This document shows positions 61,679 to 64,000 of a stretch of 64,000 nt of DNA, piece by piece. Below the pieces are notes generated by a model. It ran no database searches, was not told where the DNA came from, and saw nothing but the letters and a program-made list of their open reading frames with translations. This DNA comes from DASRHY01 sp035650275 (lineage in GTDB: Bacteria > Actinomycetota > Actinomycetes > Propionibacteriales > Kribbellaceae). The DNA lies in the NCBI GenBank assembly GCA_035650275.1, contig DASRHY010000158.1, positions 14,507-78,506 of the forward strand, given 5' to 3'. The translations under genes were made by a program, and so were the position numbers. Every line of letters starts with the position of its first letter. Position 1 is the stretch's first letter.

Positions 61679-62922
61679 CGGATCACCCCCGGCATCATCA
61701 GTCCGGCCAGGCCGCTGTCCGGCGCCCCGCCGCCGGCCGGTGCGCCGCCGGCCGGGCAGTTGATCGGGACCAGGATCGTCACGCAGCCACCCACGGGCGG
61801 CAGGCTGGGCACCGGCAGCGACGGCAGCCGGGTCGGCACGCCGGTCGGGACCGGCAGCGTCGGGACGTTCCCGGTGATGGTCGGCACCGGCAGCGAGACG
61901 GTCGGCAGCGTGACCGGCAGGGTGAGCTGCTTCAGCGCTTCCTGGGTGTCCACGTCGAGGGTGATGTGCAGGTTGGTGAAGTCACCCTTGACCGCGTTCA
62001 TCGCGCCGTTCGGGAACGGGTACGTGAGCAGCAGCTCCAGTGACTTCGGCAGGCTGTCACCGGCCTTCGCGAGCGCGGTCAGCGTCGGGTAGAGGGTGCG
62101 CAGGTTGTGCACCAGGTCCTTCTCGGACGCGTTGATCACCCGGACCGCGGTGTTGCCCAGCTTCGCCAGCGCCTGCAGGGTGCGGACCAACGCGGCACGC
62201 TGCTTGTCCAGCGTCGCGATCGACTTCGGCAGCGAGTCGATCGCGGTGGCCAGGGTGGCCTTCTGGGCGTTCAGCTTCCTCGCCAGGTTGTCGACCGCGC
62301 TGATCGCGGCGACGATGCTCTGCTTGTTCTTGTCCAGCGTGCCGGCGAACGTGTTCAGCTGGCTGAGCACGCTCTTGATCGCGGGCTCGTTGCCGGTCAG
62401 CGCGTTGTTCAGCTCGCGGGTGATGGTCTGCAGCTGCGCGACGCCGCCGCCGTTCAGCAGCAGCGACAACGCCGCCAGCACCTCCTCCACCTCGACGTTG
62501 CTGGTGGTCCGGGTGAGCGGGATCAGCTCGCCGTCGGACAGGGTGCCGCGCGGCTGCTCGTCGCCGGATGGCGGCGCGAGCGAGACGAACTTCTCACCCA
62601 GCAGGCTGGTCTGCCGGATCGTCGCCCGGGCGTTGTCCGGCAGCGGCAAATTCTCCGGCAGACGCAGCCGCACCTTCGCGACGTACCCCTCGAGCCAGAC
62701 CTTCTCCACCGTGCCGACGGTGACGTCGTCCACCTTGACCGACGACTTCGGCACCAGGTCGAGCACGTCGGCGAACTCGGCCGTCACCGTGTACGACGGG
62801 CCGTCGATCTTCGCGCCGCCGGGCAGCGGCAGCGAGAACACGCTGAAATCGCAGCCGCCGACGAGCATTGCCAGCGCGGTCACACTGGCGACCGCGCCGA
62901 AACGCCTTCTCGCCCTGGCCAT
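61675..62922 (-). CDS. MceE-like Mce-family lipoprotein
   Basis: 415 residues. The signal peptide ends in lipobox MLVGGC, giving a lipidated Cys24, as in mycobacterial MceE proteins. MCE domain about 42-120 (YTVTAEFADVLDLVPKSSVKVDDVTVG), helical middle, then a Pro/Val/Thr-rich C-terminal tail with repeated LPVP-type units and two Cys. Overlaps the upstream Mce stop by one base. Confidence 0.92.
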   Translation of the reverse strand: MARARRRFGAVASVTALAMLVGGCDFSVFSLPLPGGAKIDGPSYTVTAEFADVLDLVPKSSVKVDDVTVGTVEKVWLEGYVAKVRLRLPENLPLPDNARATIRQTSLLGEKFVSLAPPSGDEQPRGTLSDGELIPLTRTTSNVEVEEVLAALSLLLNGGGVAQLQTITRELNNALTGNEPAIKSVLSQLNTFAGTLDKNKQSIVAAISAVDNLARKLNAQKATLATAIDSLPKSIATLDKQRAALVRTLQALAKLGNTAVRVINASEKDLVHNLRTLYPTLTALAKAGDSLPKSLELLLTYPFPNGAMNAVKGDFTNLHITLDVDTQEALKQLTLPVTLPTVSLPVPTITGNVPTLPVPTGVPTRLPSLPVPSLPPVGGCVTILVPINCPAGGAPAGGGAPDSGLAGLMMPGVIR

Positions 62923-64000
62923 CAGCGGTCACCGCGCACGATGCCGCCGAGCGTCTTGTCCACCGGATCGGGGCTCGGCAGCTCGCCGTTCGCGGGCGCG
63001 AGGCCGGGCACCGACGGCGGGGACGCCGGCAGCTTCGGCAGCAGGTCGAACACCGGCTTGAGCGCCGAGCAGGTGGACAGCGGCTGCTTGGCCTGCAGCA
63101 GCAGCGAGCAGATGAACTGGATCGGGTCGTCCAGCTGGGCCAGGTTGATCCGCTGGTCCAGCGTGCCGTACTGCGGGTTGTAGACCCGGGCCAGGTTCCC
63201 GATGCCGAGCGGCGCGGTGTCCAGCACCTCGGTGACCGCTTCCTTCTCGTTCACCAGGATCTGCGACAGCTCGGTCGCCGACTTCACCGTGGTGCGGACC
63301 AGCGCGCGGTTGTCCTTCACGAACGTGCTCACCTCGCCGAGCGCGACGGCCAGCGAGGACAGCGCCTTGGCCAGGTCCTGCCGCTCCCCGGCCAGGGTCG
63401 TCGACACGGTGGCGAAGTTGGTGTTGAACTGCCGGACCAGCTGGTCGTTCGCGGCCAGCGCGGACACGAACGTCTGCAGCTGCCGGATCGTGGTGAACAG
63501 CTGGTTCGAGTTGCCGGCCAGCGTCTGGGTCAGCGTCGAGACGTCGGTGATCGTCTGGTTCAGCTTCGCGCCCTGGCCATTCAGGTTGCGGGCGGACACG
63601 TCCAGCAGCCGGGACAGCGCGCCGCGGTCGTTCGCGCCCTTCGGACCGAGGGCGACCGACAGGTCGTTCAGGCTGCGGTAGATCTGGTCCAGCTCCAGCG
63701 GAACCGCGGTCCGGTCCAGCGGGATCTGCGCGCCGTCGGCCATGATCGCCCCGCCCTTGTAGGCCGGCGTGAGCTGGATGTACCGGTCGGCCACGATCGA
63801 CGGTGTCGCGATCACTGCCTTGGCATCCGCGGGCACCTTGTGCTCGGACTCCCACCAGAAGCTCACCCGGACCGACCGCCCGGCCGGGGTCACCTGCTCG
63901 ACCTCGCCGACCTTGACGCCGAGGATGCGGACGTCCGAGCCCGGGTAGAGGCTGACCGTGCGCGGGAAGTACGCCGTCACCCGGACCTTGTCCTGCTCCG
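62922..64000 (-). CDS. MceD-like Mce-family protein (5' end beyond window)
   Basis: About 359 codons are visible and the frame is open at base 64000, so the N-terminal anchor is missing. The visible part starts inside the MCE domain (VTAYFPRTVSLYPGSDVRILGVKVGEV), followed by the helical region (about residues 110-270 of the visible part) and a Pro-rich end. A frame-internal GTG at 63980 is not the start. The rest of the operon (YrbE permeases, MceA-C) should lie to the right. Confidence 0.9.
   Translation of the reverse strand, partial: EQDKVRVTAYFPRTVSLYPGSDVRILGVKVGEVEQVTPAGRSVRVSFWWESEHKVPADAKAVIATPSIVADRYIQLTPAYKGGAIMADGAQIPLDRTAVPLELDQIYRSLNDLSVALGPKGANDRGALSRLLDVSARNLNGQGAKLNQTITDVSTLTQTLAGNSNQLFTTIRQLQTFVSALAANDQLVRQFNTNFATVSTTLAGERQDLAKALSSLAVALGEVSTFVKDNRALVRTTVKSATELSQILVNEKEAVTEVLDTAPLGIGNLARVYNPQYGTLDQRINLAQLDDPIQFICSLLLQAKQPLSTCSALKPVFDLLPKLPASPPSVPGLAPANGELPSPDPVDKTLGGIVRGDR

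Overview
The window reads as a chromosomal segment of a high-G+C actinobacterium. The signs are many GTG starts, chained ATGA/GTGA/TGATG gene overlaps, a zinc-ribbon S14, long basic or acidic tails on ribosomal proteins, an Mce operon, and the order rplM-rpsI-glmM-...-glmS-acpS-nnr-alr. The gene content and the Mce operon directly upstream of rpoBC suggest the Nocardioidaceae/Kribbellaceae group (inference, not proven here). Almost everything is ancestral core genome. No insertion sequence, prophage, CRISPR array, tRNA or rRNA gene was recognised.

Positions 1-18.4 kb, nearly all on the minus strand, form a cell-envelope and precursor block: rplM-rpsI-glmM, then glmS, acpS, nnr, alr and a truncated alpha/beta hydrolase, with coaA facing the other way. 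Two sets of genes sit inside this familiar order. The first is a MurNAc-recycling island at 8.2-15.8 kb: nagZ, a secreted endonuclease/exonuclease/phosphatase-family enzyme, namZ, an AmiE-like serine hydrolase, an RpiR/MurR regulator and murQ. The four secreted enzymes overlap by 4 bp in series. nagZ and murQ have promoters whose -10 boxes are covered by a shared GGAAAGTWACCT sequence, a likely regulator site. The second is a HAD hydrolase plus a META-domain lipoprotein between alr and nnr.

Positions 18.6-27.7 kb hold assorted genes: citrate synthase, a SnoaL-like protein controlled by a divergent TetR regulator with two visible operators, an ABC-F ATPase, an ECF sigma factor with an overlapping membrane partner, an uncharacterised pair including an HEAAH zincin-like protein, a small methyltransferase and truA.

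Positions 27.7-49.8 kb (minus strand) are the ribosomal-protein super-cluster, in transcription order str (rpsL-rpsG-fusA-tuf), S10 (rpsJ to rpsQ), spc (rplN to secY-adk-map), a DUF1707 membrane protein, and alpha (infA-rpmJ-rpsM-rpsK-rpsD-rpoA-rplQ). The noncoding RNA features are the most unusual part. A 26-nt leader sequence is present identically, 43 nt upstream of both rpsL and rpsJ. A perfect 28-bp inverted repeat lies between rpsD and rpoA. A long G.U-containing hairpin begins one base after the rplO stop.

Positions 50.0-64.0 kb contain an alpha/beta hydrolase fused to an NTF2-like domain, rpoC and rpoB with a clear promoter and terminator, and the 3' end of an mce lipid-transport operon (MceD-, MceE- and MceF-like proteins plus two Mce-associated membrane proteins) that runs off the right edge.
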